64,000 nucleotides of DNA from Adiantum capillus-veneris (taxonomy: Eukaryota > Streptophyta > Polypodiopsida > Polypodiales > Pteridaceae), in assembly GCA_014529385.2 (NCBI GenBank), contig CM043971.1:30521709-30585708 (forward strand), in the 5' to 3' direction. Below are positions 46,949-58,110 of this stretch, in pieces (position 1 is the stretch's first letter; the number at the start of each line of letters is the position of its first letter). Below the pieces are notes generated by a model, which was not told where the DNA came from, did no database searches, and was given only the letters and a program-made list of their open reading frames with translations. The position numbers were made by a program, and so were the translations under genes.

Positions 46949-47480
46949 ATGGCTTCTAACATACCTGCTACACATCACTTTGACTTTGAGCAAGGCTTAC
47001 CTACTCTCAACTATGCTAATCCTATTTCTAATGTTCACATGGTGGACACAAAGAAGGATCTCAATTATGATGTGTATAATTTGGTCAAAAGGAAGGAGTT
47101 TAAAGCATTAAATGCATGCGTTGATGCGTTAGATCACCAAATTGCTACTTCATTGACAATGTCCACGTCTTGTAAATCTCATAATTCATCTCTTGAGTCA
47201 ATAAGCCTAGGGGAACCCACCCAAGATGTTGGAACTTCTATTGAGACTAGCATGTCATTGTTGGAACCAAAGGAGGTGTCCAAATTGCTTGAGAGCATGA
47301 AGCCCCCAAAATTTTGTTGTGAGGACAAGGATCACGCAAGGCTACAGTGGATACTAATGCAGAGGTATACATTATTTACATCATATTCCTGATGCATTCA
47401 ATGCATTCTAGGCGAGTCATGCCCTTGATGGCAAGGCCTACAAGTGGTGGATGATGTAAAAACCACACAACCATCCCAAG
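46949..47480 (+). pseudogene. gypsy-type gag remnant
   Basis: An open frame of 147 residues begins MASNIPATHHFDFEQGLPTL. Its end and the next frames carry the gag-like sequence SMKPPKF, then D-H-A-R-L-Q-W, then a block with ALDGKAYKWW as in Retrotrans_gag proteins. A frameshift near 47370 divides it. The polyprotein does not continue into protease or RT. Confidence 0.55.
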
Positions 47481-47679
47481 GCATTGGCTACTTTCGAGAA
47501 ATTACTCAAAAAATAGTCCCTTCCAACTAATGAGAAGGATCAAAATTGGTCAAATTGGGATTCTTATTTGAGGATATGGGCTTACTATGGATTATTGTCA
47601 ATAGGTTGGCCAAGATATGTTATTTTTTTCCTACCCAATGTACTGTTAAGATGCCAAATCAACACAACTATTCATGGAA

Positions 47680-48142
47680 CATGTTTACAAGCTTGAGGGT
47701 TTGCCTAGTAACATAATAAGTAATCGGGGTCCAAAGTTTAGCTGCTACTTTTGAAGGGATGTTTTTAGAAGACTGGGCACATAACTCAAATTTAAGGACC
47801 TCTAATCATCCAAAGATGGATTTTCAGACACAACAAGTCAACCAAGTGATAGAAGATATGTTATGTGCATATGCATGCACAAAGAAAACAGATTGGGAAC
47901 TGTATCTCCCCATCCTAGAGTTTTTTAACAATAATACAAAACATGTGACTCCCAAGTATAGTCCATTTATGCTTATGTATGGCTTTCAACCTAGGTCACC
48001 AAATTTTGGTGGGTTTAGTCATAAAAGAACTTCAACATGTCTAGGACTTCCTCTAATACCATATGGATGTTACATATGGCACACCAAAATGTTTGGGAAG
48101 CCCAAGACTCCTACCAAAAATATGGAGTTCTACCAAATCTGA
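47680..48142 (+). pseudogene. gypsy integrase fragment
   Basis: The sequence shows KLEGLPSNIISNRGPKFSCY, where Asn replaces the second catalytic Asp, then HPKMDFQTQQVNQVIEDML (the catalytic Glu position reads Q), then DWELYLPILEFFNN and SPFMLMYGFQPRSP. Frame changes occur near 47750. It lies only about 200 bp after gag sequence, so most of pol was deleted. Confidence 0.8.
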
Positions 48143-48372
48143 GTGAAGGAAAAATTGAGCAAGTTTTATCAAATAGGTTGGACTTATTTATGAATAATAA
48201 ATGTTTTATTGGTGATGTAAACAACTTTTCAAGAATATTTTGAGGTTTATGTGTTCCACAAAATAAGCCTCCTTCAAAGTCACCAAAAATGCAAATGACT
48301 TCTACATATTTTGAATTAGTTTAGTTTTCATATTGTAACAACAATATTGAAAATAGATGGCTATGCCTGTCA

Positions 48373-49381
<1,009 letters not shown>

Positions 49382-50070
49382 TTAAAAATCTTGAAAACAA
49401 GGTGAAAGATCACGTAGGCCTGCAGCACAACAAATGAATCGGGAGTGGAAATGTGAAAGGTGGTCACAAGGTAGCATAATGTATGTTGCGGAGTGATCAG
49501 ACCAATACATGTATTTGGATCCAGCTTCGTAGTTGGAGATTGATGAGCTAGCCCAAATATGGTCTAAGGAAGATCCATAGATAGTTGTAACATATGTTAT
49601 GAATTGTCTGATGTTATATTTGTTTAGGAAAGAGGAAAGGTGGTTGTAAGAAGTATTAGGAACTTTAGTGTCAATGTTAAAGTTACCCAGGATAATGATT
49701 GGAATTTCCATAGCGTGTTGTTCAAGCAATGATTTTAATGCGTCAATTAAATTTGTTAGTCGTGTTGAAGGTGAATTGTAAAGAGAGACTATTTTGATGA
49801 TTTTGTTGTTTGTGAGCTTGATTGTTGTATGCAACATCTCAACTCCTGGACGAGAGATATTGCCATGGTCAAAGTGGATTAGTGTTTCTTAGTGGAGAAT
49901 GGAGACACCGACTTTTGCATTAAATTGGTGTTGTAGAAGGCCCGGTATTGCATGTGGTATTGTTTTTGTTAGTCTTGTCTCTTGCAAACAGAGTACTGTG
50001 ATTTCATTAGTATTGAATTTGTTGCAATCTTGCTTATGTGTTTATTGAAGGAGACAATGTTTAAAGATTG
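49382..50070 (-). pseudogene. Helitron endonuclease (EEP/APE-like) domain
   Basis: The domain begins near 50070 with the SLNIVSFNKHISKI block. After a frameshift it shows TVLCLQETRL (catalytic LQET Glu), then GVSIL. The open frame 49837-49382 follows with IPIIILGNFNIDTK (GDFN-like; Asn replaces the Asp), SLDHIWASS (LDHIW motif) and YWSDHSATYIML (catalytic SDH). This set is diagnostic of EEP nucleases. It follows the helicase on the same strand, as in Helentrons, where it may nick DNA. One frameshift and one stop interrupt it. Confidence 0.8.
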
Positions 50071-50140
50071 AATGATGATATGTGTGTTTGAATAAGGTTG
50101 TAATGATTTTTGGGTGGAGGTCCATTTAGCTTCTAGTTTT

Positions 50141-51240
50141 AGGCGATCCAGTTCTTCTAGTACAGTTTGGTCAACTTTGATATAGCAAGGTTGTATTCTT
50201 TTGAGTAGGCATAGATTAGTTAGGTCTTGAACACGTGATAATGTTGTGTATGCAAGTCCATGTGCTCTTATGTGTCCAGGATTGAAGGCTAGTGTTTGCA
50301 ATGTAAGGCCTTGGGAACGATGAATGGTTTGAGCACTAGCTGCTTGCAATGGAAATTGATATCTGGAGATGATGTTCAAGCAGTTTTTGCCGACTTGGAA
50401 TTCACAAACGACACGTTCTATTGGGGTCCATTCTTTGTTAATCATTGATGAATACAATGTTTGATTTTCATAATGTTTTATCTTTCCAATGATAGGGTTA
50501 GAGAAATGAACCTAGATTATTGTTTTTTTGGTTGTTTTTGTAAAATTTTTGTATTCCCCTTCTGCTCCATTAACTGATCCGTCAAGAATATCCAAGTTTC
50601 TTGCACATAGCTCGACAACAATGCATGTTTCTAGGCTTAGTGTGGAATGCAGTCCTCCAGTTAGTTTGGGATCTGTAGGAATGTTAATTTTAGGCGATCC
50701 AGTCCTTCTAGTACATTTTGGTCAACTTTGATGTGGCAAGGTTGTATTCTTTTGAGTAGGTATAGATTAGTTGGGTCTTGAACACGTGATACTGCTGTGT
50801 ATGCAAGTCCATGTGCTCTTATGTGTCCAAGATTGAAGGCTAGTGTTTGCAATGTAAGGCCTTGGGAATGATGAATGGTTTGAACACTAGCTGCTTGCAA
50901 TGGAAATTGATATCTGGAGATGATGTTCAAGCATTTTTTGCCAACTTGGAATTCACGAACGACATGTTCTATTGGGGTCCATTCTTTGTTAATCGTTGAT
51001 GAATACAATGTCTGATTTTCATAATGTTTTCTCTTTCCAATGATAGGGTTAGAGAAATGAACCCAGATTATTGTTTTTTTGGTTGTTTTTGTAAATTTTT
51101 TGTATTCCCCTTCTGCTCCATTAACCAATCTATCAAGAATATCCAAGTTTCTTGCACATAGCTCGACAACAATGCCTGTTTCTAGGCTTAGTGTGGAATG
51201 CAATCCTCCAGTTAGTTTCGGATCTGTAGGAATGTTAATT
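50141..51240 (-). repeat. 551-bp tandem duplication of the helicase C-terminus
   Basis: Copy B (50141-50691) and copy A (50692 to about 51240) share aggcgatccag at their starts and gatctgtaggaatgttaat at their ends. Both encode the helicase block SRYQFPLQAAS, then QTIH[R/H]SQGLTLQTLAFN and GHIRAHGLAYT. They differ by scattered substitutions (for example IHRSQ versus IHHSQ). Copy B leads directly into the endonuclease domain. Confidence 0.95.
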
Positions 51241-52254
51241 GTTTTGTTGCATGACTTGTTTCTTTTATCAATAGCGATGAAAGTTTGGGGTGTTTCCTCT
51301 ATTTGGTTGAAAACAGTAAAATTATGAGTGTCCTTTTCATTGTTGGAGTAAAATAGATGAGAAACTTGATGGCTGATTGGAACAGGTCTATGGTAATTGT
51401 TATTAAGATATTCCAAATTTTCAAAAGTATGTTGTGCAACTCGAAGTCTATTAAGGATATCTATGAACATTGGATTGTTTTGTCGCATTGTTAGCTCGAA
51501 GCATTGTGGATGAGTGTGCCAATATGATGGGGAAATTTCTTCTAAAAGTGTATGTTTTTTTTGTGAAGATCCATCTATCCTTAACAGGACTTGCCTGACA
51601 TAAATCACCGCAAAGAATGACATCCAATCCACCGAATGGTTTATTATGATCATGCTTGATTGCTCGCAAGCCTGAGTTGGCCATGGAGAAGATGCTTGAA
51701 CCTATCAAGGAGACCTCATCAAAAACTACAATTCGTAAGTCTTTATATAGGAGAGAAAGTGCATCCAACTTTTCAGCAGTCAAGCTTGTTTGTGTAGAAG
51801 TAATCAGAGGCAAGTGAAGTGTAGAGTAGATTGGGGTGTCACCAATACTAAAAGCTGCCTTTCCTGTGTATGCCATTAGTAATGATGTTGGAGATTCTGA
51901 ATGTGACGGGCTTTTATGGTTCTAAAATCTTTGTAATCCTTCTACTAACAATAGTTATGTAAATGTTTTTCGTGTTCTTGCACCTCCTGTGAGAAAGAGG
52001 TGTATTTGTTTGTTGGGTTGAATTCGTTTTTTCAACATTATGTCGTCAAATATGTGTCGTTGTTGGTCATTTAATTTCTCAATGCCTGCATGGAAATCAT
52101 CATTTGTCATGGATTTGTATTTGAAATGTTGCAAGCGGAAAGTGTTTTTAGAGCACACATTAATGTGTAAGTCATTAAGAATGTCTACGTGATGTGATGC
52201 ATGCGAGTCGTTGTTTATTGTATTAGTTGTGGTTGGGGAGGAAATGTAGTGCAT
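50692..52254 (-). pseudogene. Helitron Pif1-type helicase
   Basis: Frames 52254-51955, 51876-51451 and 51653-50661 together cover the helicase: LNDQQRHIFDDIM, a damaged Walker A (FLTGGARTRKTFT, where two glycines are changed), a TGKAAFSIG motif, Walker B (VVFDEVSLIGS), the PFGGLDVILCGDLCQ block, and the C-terminal motifs SYWHTHPQCFELTMRQN and QTIHHSQGLTLQTLAF. A frameshift near 51570 splits motif III from the rest. It would unwind DNA during rolling-circle transposition. The Walker A changes alone should abolish ATP binding. Confidence 0.85.
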
Positions 52255-52275
52255 TTCAAATTTTTCTATTAGGCT

Positions 52276-53162
52276 TCAGTCTTTGTTGAACTTGAGTTCA
52301 TTTGATTTTATCACTCGTAGGAATTGGTTATATACATCACTCCATGTAGAGGATTTTGTCAAATGTTGGTTTTCATTATTGATCCAAGGAAGATATAGCA
52401 AGCATTGTTCCCTATAGTGATCTTGTGGGTTTTTAAAAATGTTATATTTGACGAATCGTATGATCTTAGGTTTACGCAATTCTTTGTATGCTATTCCTTC
52501 TTGTTTAATTTTTGATGCATATTCGGACAAACATAGAAAATGGACACTTTGTGGTCTTTCAACATATTTATCAATAATGTTTTGGAAGAATATGTTTGTG
52601 TCAGATGAGTCTAGTTTTTGTAGAGTTGCTTTTCTTTTGAGACTAATGCACTTTGATCAGCAGGGTTAGTGCTTATGTATACAAAGTCATGAGTTGTAGT
52701 ATGAAGTGGTAATGATAGTGATATGTAAGATGTTTGTTGCACACTAATTTGTTATGTGTTAAGAATAGTGTTGCTGATCTTACGCAATCGCTCAATTGTT
52801 GTTGCATTATTCGCTACACAGATATCAAATTGAGATTTTATTGCTCCTATCAATGTGTTGTCCATTTTTGTCATGTATGATGTGCAATAACTTGCTGCAC
52901 CATATGCGTTCAAGACAAATTGAATAACAGTGTTTGCGTCCCATAGTGTTGCAATTGTGGGATTGAAATTGTTTGTATAAATGTAATTCGTATTTCGTTT
53001 CAAGAATATTGTTGCTATGGATATCGAGTTGCTTATTGCCAAAGTATATTCTTCAAACCTCAAATGCAAGCTTTGTAGCCATTCTTCAAAGGAAATGGTG
53101 GTTTCAGTGGATAGTGTATCAAGGCTATTCTTAATGCATTTAAAAGTTGTCTTGATTCTCAC
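52276..53162 (-). pseudogene. Helitron Rep C-terminal part with Y2 motif and linker
   Basis: Following the HUH frame after one stop (53163), this segment contains AYGAASYCTSYMTKMDNT, the paired tyrosines expected of the Helitron Rep Y2 motif (YxxxY). The linker to the helicase (52530-52276) has PKIIRFVKYNIFKNPQDHYR and LLYLPWINNENQ, typical of the region before the helicase. A frameshift lies between 52752 and 52530. The tyrosines would attack DNA at the element ends. Confidence 0.75.
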
Positions 53163-54591
53163 TCAATCTTCGTAGTCATTGGTAGTGGGTCTGAGAATGA
53201 TTGTGAATGGCATGGGGAACCTTGGGAAACCAAAGCGACAACATTTGCCTTTCTTGAGACAAGTTTTTCTATGACATTGTGTTTGTAACTCGTGAAGGTC
53301 TGGTGGAAGCTTGGAGCTGTCTATACTTATGTACATGTCCACAAACGTCATAATAGCATCATCTGTGTTATGTTCGAATAAAGGAGCTTGTTCAACCCAT
53401 AAAAGACCATGATCATGCTGACTCCCTCGGCTTTGGAACTCTGTGATGAAGAAATAATCAAGAATTTTTCCACAGATTGTGCTATCGTTGAGCAATATTC
53501 TCTTCATGATTGTGAAATGGTTAAGGTAGAAGCGAGATGTTGTTATTGGATCTGCTCATACCAAACGTTTATGCAAGGAGCTATTGCTTTCATTTGTATC
53601 TTGTTTAAGTGGGACTATTTGTTGCAGGGCATCAAGAAGGCTTTTCCAACGTTTTTCAGTTGAAGAGAATGTCACAAAGAAAGTTGGTGGCCCTAGTTGT
53701 TAAATCATAGCGAACACCCTTTTTTTTAATTTTTCTTTATAATCCATTGAGGTACGAAGCGCTTTGAAGTCTCTATAGCCTAGTTGTGATGAGACTAGTT
53801 TCTCTATGTTTGTGTCCTGACAAACCTCCCCCGCAGAAAAGGTTGCTCTCTCAAGTTTCACTTTGCGAAGGCGTATCCAAATGGAGGAAAGTATTTTTTG
53901 TGTCATGATTTTCACTGATTTGAAGAATAAAATTTTGATGTTAAGTACAAACCATCTATCTTTGTGCATCAGCTCCCATTTGGCTATTGCTTGGTAATTT
54001 TTTTGTATGCGTTGGTGGTATTTTCTAGGCTCTCGAAAGAAGATCGTAGGAAAACTAAGTTCCTCACAAAACTCATCAGCAAATAAACCGAGTGGATTGT
54101 TCCCCTCTAATGGTGCAACATGCAAAATTTTAATGTTATAATCAACAACTTGCTCAGTAGTTATAATCAACAACTTGCTCAGTAGTAGTGATGTTGTGTA
54201 GGAGAAAATCAGTGTCAATACTTTCCTCATCCTCCATCTCATGTCTGGTTGTGTCTAGGGGAAGTGATGAGTGGGAGATTTCTTGAAAGTGTGCAAGCCA
54301 TTTATCATTTATGCTTATGTTTTCCTTTTTATATAGAGAGCTATTAAGAAGAGTGTGTGTGGCCTTTAGTGTTAGTAATGGTCTAACAAGCCCAGATAAG
54401 TAGCAATGTGTGTACTCGAGCTTGCGTTTGAGGCCTATCAAGACTGAAGCCTCATCTTGGATAAAGCGAGGAAGCACTTGCTGTGGTTTTTTGATGTTCG
54501 CAAGAACATTGACCACACTCCCTCGCAAACCATATTGGCCATCATAAGTTAGTTCTCGAATCTTTGCAAATGGTATGCGAATAGAGACCAA
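53163..54591 (-). pseudogene. Helitron N-terminal domain and Rep HUH endonuclease
   Basis: The first part (54591-54154) has VSIRIPFAKIRELTYDGQYG and LIGLKRKLEYTHCYLSGLVR, typical of the region before Helitron_like_N. The next frame (54242-53700) has a VAPLEGNNPLGLFADEFCEE block and FPTIFFREPRKY. After a stop at 53700 the same frame continues with QLGPPTFFVTFSS and FFITEFQSRGSQHDHGLLWV, where H-D-H is the HUH metal-binding motif. A CHRKTCLKKGKCCRFGFPR block follows. Rep would nick the donor strand. Confidence 0.85.
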
Positions 54592-54750
54592 GCGCGCTTC
54601 ACTATTTTTAGTTGCATGATTGGCATGAGAGTGTCATTAAAGCCTAATCTATGCAAGCTCTCAAATGGCATCTTGCATTTGTTTGATTTGCACTTGCATG
54701 CGCGACAACAAAATAGAGAGCAACATCTTTTTCGCTTTCCACCTCTAGTA

Positions 54751-55180
54751 TGTAAGCACAGCGAAGGAGCAAATTGTGTGACTAATATTAATGACTTTCA
54801 TTGTGATACTCATTGATGTTTTGCAAGCATTCAACTGTGTAGCTCTTTCACCTGATGGCTCTAATTGTGGTCCAAAGAACAATGAAGCTGACGAGTGTAT
54901 GATAGAATTTGTTAAGTAGTTCTCAAATAGGCATTGTGACATGATAAGCCTAAATGATTCAAAGCTTAAGTTTGTTTGCAATACACTATGGAGCGCCAGA
55001 AACAATTGTTGATTAAAAGGATGTGTCTGCATAAATATCATGTCAACATCGTCCTCTTTTCAAATACTCAAATTAAAAGGATTCTGCATGGCTATTGGAA
55101 ATTTTGTGTGTGTTTCTTTGTTTGTTTCTATGTGTGTGTATCTATGTCTATACAAATATGTATACACATATGGATGTGGG
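54751..55180. other. upstream of Helitron Rep; no clear gene
   Basis: A 98-residue minus-strand frame (55041-54745) lies just upstream of the Rep frames. It could be the Helitron's N-terminal extension but has no motif I can assign. A cysteine-rich patch (CCRACKCKSNKC) occurs near 54690 in another frame and may be a zinc-finger remnant. Confidence 0.3.
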
Positions 55181-55186
55181 TATCTG

Positions 55187-55190
<4 letters not shown>

Positions 55191-55247
<57 letters not shown>

Positions 55248-55300
55248 ACGCGCGCGCGGGTGTGTGTGTGTGTGATATAGAGAGAGAGAGAGGGAGAGAG
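55191..55300. repeat. (TG)n tract grading into CGCG and (GA)n
   Basis: There are about 60 bp of TG, a short cacgcgcgcgcggg step, more TG, then GA. The same order of tracts, but shorter, occurs at 62890-62930. Confidence 0.95.
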
Positions 55301-55547
55301 AGAAGAGAAAAAGAGAAATATTTTGAGTTCTCAATGTAGGCAGCAAGGAAAGAATACTTACAAGCAGAACCACAATACTTAGGAGCACGACCAAAAGTGT
55401 GCAAAAGCACATTACAAAGTAGAGGATGGAAGCATTGCTTTCGTTTGAGGATGTATTTGGAACAAGCAAGAAAATTTAAGGCAGCTAATAATGATAAGTG
55501 AAGATTCTTAACACTAATGTTCACCTTCATACGCCACTACATGGCCA
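55300..55547 (-). repeat. Helitron-type repeat, copy at 55.3-55.5 kb
   Basis: About 230 bp are nearly identical to 62930-63172, from gagttctcaatgtaggcagc to catggccactc. On the minus strand it begins with the end of the RPA1-like frame (SGHVVAYEGEH then a stop) and then runs through downstream non-coding DNA. Similarity stops at the right edge, where this copy lacks the rest of the gene. Confidence 0.85.
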
Positions 55548-55589
55548 CTCCTTGGGGATGAGCCTCCACTACACCTACAAGGAGAAGGA

Positions 55590-55824
55590 TCCAATTGTTA
55601 CCTGCATCCATAAAAAAAACATTTCATTAGAATTGGCTATGTTTATGTGTTTTGCAGGTGTCAGCACTGGATCCATTTGTTATCCATGTCACACCTGTAG
55701 ACCAACCTACCCAAAAAGACGGAGTAAAGTGTGTCAGACAAAAAAAAATTATTTTCTATATTTCAAGAGTGAAGCACACTCTCCATCAAACCTAGAGAGT
55801 GTTAACCATCTAAGAAAAGTATGA
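55590..55824 (+). pseudogene. possible RPA1-like exon (zinc-ribbon fragment), copy B
   Basis: After an acceptor-like ttttgcag (about 55659) the plus strand reads GVSTGSICYPCHTCRPTYPK and continues to a stop at 55824. The Y-P-C-x-x-C pattern resembles the DBD-C zinc ribbon of RPA1-type proteins. A related block lies at 21207. It is on the opposite strand from the neighbouring Helitron genes. Function cannot be shown from so short a match. Confidence 0.35.
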
Positions 55825-56066
55825 ATTGTTATGTTTAAACAACCATAAGTATGATTGCATTACATAGCCATAAGTAAGTTGGATATGATCTAGTTACAAT
55901 AACTTTTTCTTGAATAAAAAAAACATAAGTAGTAGACCATGAAATGTTATAGAGAAAAGAAGATCATACTGTGATGTAAGTGCACCCATAACATGTGTTC
56001 CCATAATGTGTGATTAGATGGTTTATAATGATCAATGCCTAAAAACCCAAAGGCTCCATATTATTG
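55825..56066. other. no feature seen
   Basis: AT-rich sequence between the RPA-like fragment and the TTAA-flanked element, with no motif or repeat that I recognise. Confidence 0.4.
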
Positions 56067-56070
56067 TTAA

Positions 56071-57408
56071 CACTAGGTTGGTAATGGGACACTTTTATGT
56101 CCTGGGACACTTTTATGTCCTGTGAAGTGACCATTTTCCTTGAATTATGTCAAGAGTTTCAAAATGGATTTGGAGGTTCTATCTGTCTACAAAGTTGTCT
56201 CATGAGTTGAAAAAAACTTGACATTTTTTTGGAATATCAATTCCATCTTTAACCTTGTCCTTGCACAACATTTCACAACCTAAACTGTGTGAAAAAACGG
56301 GTCCTGTTTTTGGCTTTTTCAACTTTTTGCAACTATACCACTCTAGAATTCATGTTTGTGAGGTCTGTAATGCTAGAGAACTATCTTTAGTAGTCCTCAA
56401 CATGTCCTGATGCTTCTAGGGAGAAATAGATGTTAAAGTTGTAAGTTATGACCAAATTACAAAAATTGTCAAATCCTGTTTTTTAGCAAATTTTAGCTCT
56501 TCTATGATTTTTTTGGTGGTTTTCATGATATCCAAATGCAGTTTTGATTCTCTATGTCTCATATTGTAACATAAAGCTAATATTCCTTGAGTTTTGGGGC
56601 ACCTAATACCCTATTTTGCATAGTAGACAACGATGGTTGATTTTTTCAATTATAGAAGAAAACGAAACATTCTAGTATATCAAGTATAGCTTTTTCAATA
56701 TTGTTAGTTTCTTGTGACAACTACATGCGTTTTGTAGGTAGTAACCATATCTAGTCATAAGGATCAAATTTGGCTAGATATTGAATAGGTTCTATGGGAT
56801 TCTACAACTCATAATGTTGAACCTAGTTTTTTCATGTTTACTGTATTTAGCACTTCATCTTTGTCCCCAAGATTCCCCTTGGTAAGAGATGTATTATTCT
56901 TTTGACATGCTCCATGGCTCCTTATGAACCTAAAGGAATATAGGGAACTCAGAAAACATGCATATATTATTTGTATTGAGCGTGGCTATAGAAACTTTGA
57001 TGATAGGTTTGCAGAATGGTAAAAATTCAACCTTTTTGTACCTATTTCTTTTGGCAAAACAAAAAATAGTGAGTGAGAAGCAATCATATGTTCTGATCAC
57101 CAACCCATTGAATTTAACTAGGGAATTTATCTCAAGTCCTACAAAAATCCCTAATCTTATTTTTATGCAACAAAACGTAAGAAATGACTGTTTTGATGAA
57201 AATGTACTGGTCCATCAACTTTGGAGGCTTGGTGTGACCAAAAGATGAGAAATTTTACAAGTTTCTTATTTTTTCCATGTGTAGTAGGCCTTGAACTATA
57301 ACCTCATGAAAGGATTTTACAAAATGAATGGATCTACTATGGTTTTGGAGGTTTTTTTCAAAACCCTGAAAGGACACTTTTATGTCCTGTTAGGTTACCA
57401 ACCTAGTG
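56071..57408. mobile_element. TTAA-flanked MITE, possibly piggyBac-like
   Basis: The left end is TTAA then CACTAGGTTGGTAA (56067-56084). The right end is the exact complement TTACCAACCTAGTG then TTAA (57395-57412). That gives a perfect 14-bp TIR and a TTAA on both sides, the piggyBac target duplication. The subterminal word ggacacttttatgtcc, an imperfect palindrome, occurs twice on the left and once on the right. The 1338-bp interior encodes no transposase. The start CACTAGG also recalls CACTA elements, but 3-bp duplications do not fit (TAA left, TTA right). Confidence 0.6.
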
Positions 57409-57686
57409 TTAATGAAAGCATAAGATTGATAGAACATAAACCTGTTGTTTTCTAGCAAACTATCTCGATGACCAAAAAAGTCGTGATGACATGGTGCGCC
57501 GGAGGGGAGTACTTTGCAAAAAGAGGTGCATTTGTATGAGCGGCACCCTTGAGCAAAAGTCGTTGGTGCGATCATGAGCAAGACATGCTTATGAAAGCAA
57601 TTTCATTGTGCATTCACTGTCTAACCTCTATTATATTTGTTCCAAAGGCTTTTCAAGATTGTGTGTGCGTGCATGCGCGCATGCAT

Positions 57687-57898
57687 GCGCAAAATAAACA
57701 ATGCTTACTTGCTTGCACTACAAATGTGCATGAGACTACATGTGTGTATGTGTTGTTCTACAAAATTGTAGCATTGTGTGTGTGCACACACACACACGCA
57801 CGTGTGCGCAAAATAAACAATGCTTACTTGCTTGCACTACAAATGTGCATGAGATTACATGTGTGTATGTGTTTTTCTACACAATCGTAGCATTGTTC
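57687..57898. repeat. 119-bp-period direct duplication
   Basis: Two copies start gcgcaaaataaacaatgctt (57687 and 57806) and share about 93 bp with a few substitutions. They are separated by TG/CA-rich microsatellite sequence (57776-57805). Confidence 0.9.
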
Positions 57899-57938
57899 TC
57901 CTCGTATATGACCTCACCTAAAAAACTTGATAGTTAGT

Positions 57939-57941
<3 letters not shown>

Positions 57942-57992
<51 letters not shown>

Positions 57993-58068
57993 CAATTGAG
58001 GTAAGCATGCTTGCAATGGACGCTCAGTGTATGCAAGAGCTTTACATTGTGCAAGTGTGTGTGTGTGC

Positions 58069-58103
<35 letters not shown>

Positions 58104-58110
58104 GGGCAGA
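57942..58110. repeat. (GT)n and (GA)n microsatellites
   Basis: A GT tract at 57942-57983 and a GT-to-GA compound tract at 58054-58105 with few interruptions. Confidence 0.95.

Larger units (their letters stand above)
49382..54750 (-). mobile_element. Helitron with Rep-helicase and endonuclease (Helentron-like), degenerate
   Basis: Reading right to left on the minus strand: a Helitron N-terminal domain (54591-53700), Rep HUH region (about 53430), Y2 region (about 52890), Pif1-type helicase (52254-50692, with a duplicated C-terminal segment 50691-50141) and an endonuclease/exonuclease/phosphatase (EEP) domain (50070-49382). This domain string defines rolling-circle Helitrons of the endonuclease-bearing type. 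In-frame stops at 53700 and 53163 and frameshifts near 52700, 51570 and 50000 show it is dead. The termini are not resolved. Confidence 0.85.

Noticed and set aside
55060-55530. 156-residue minus-strand frame with a His/Thr repeat
   Set aside because: The repeat part is a (TG)n tract. The remainder is the non-coding side of the Helitron-type repeat shared with 62.9 kb.
56071-57408. CACTA superfamily assignment for the TTAA-flanked element
   Set aside because: The ends start CACTAGG, but the flanks are palindromic TTAA and no 3-bp direct duplication is present. The TIR also differs from that of the CACTA element at 21-30 kb.
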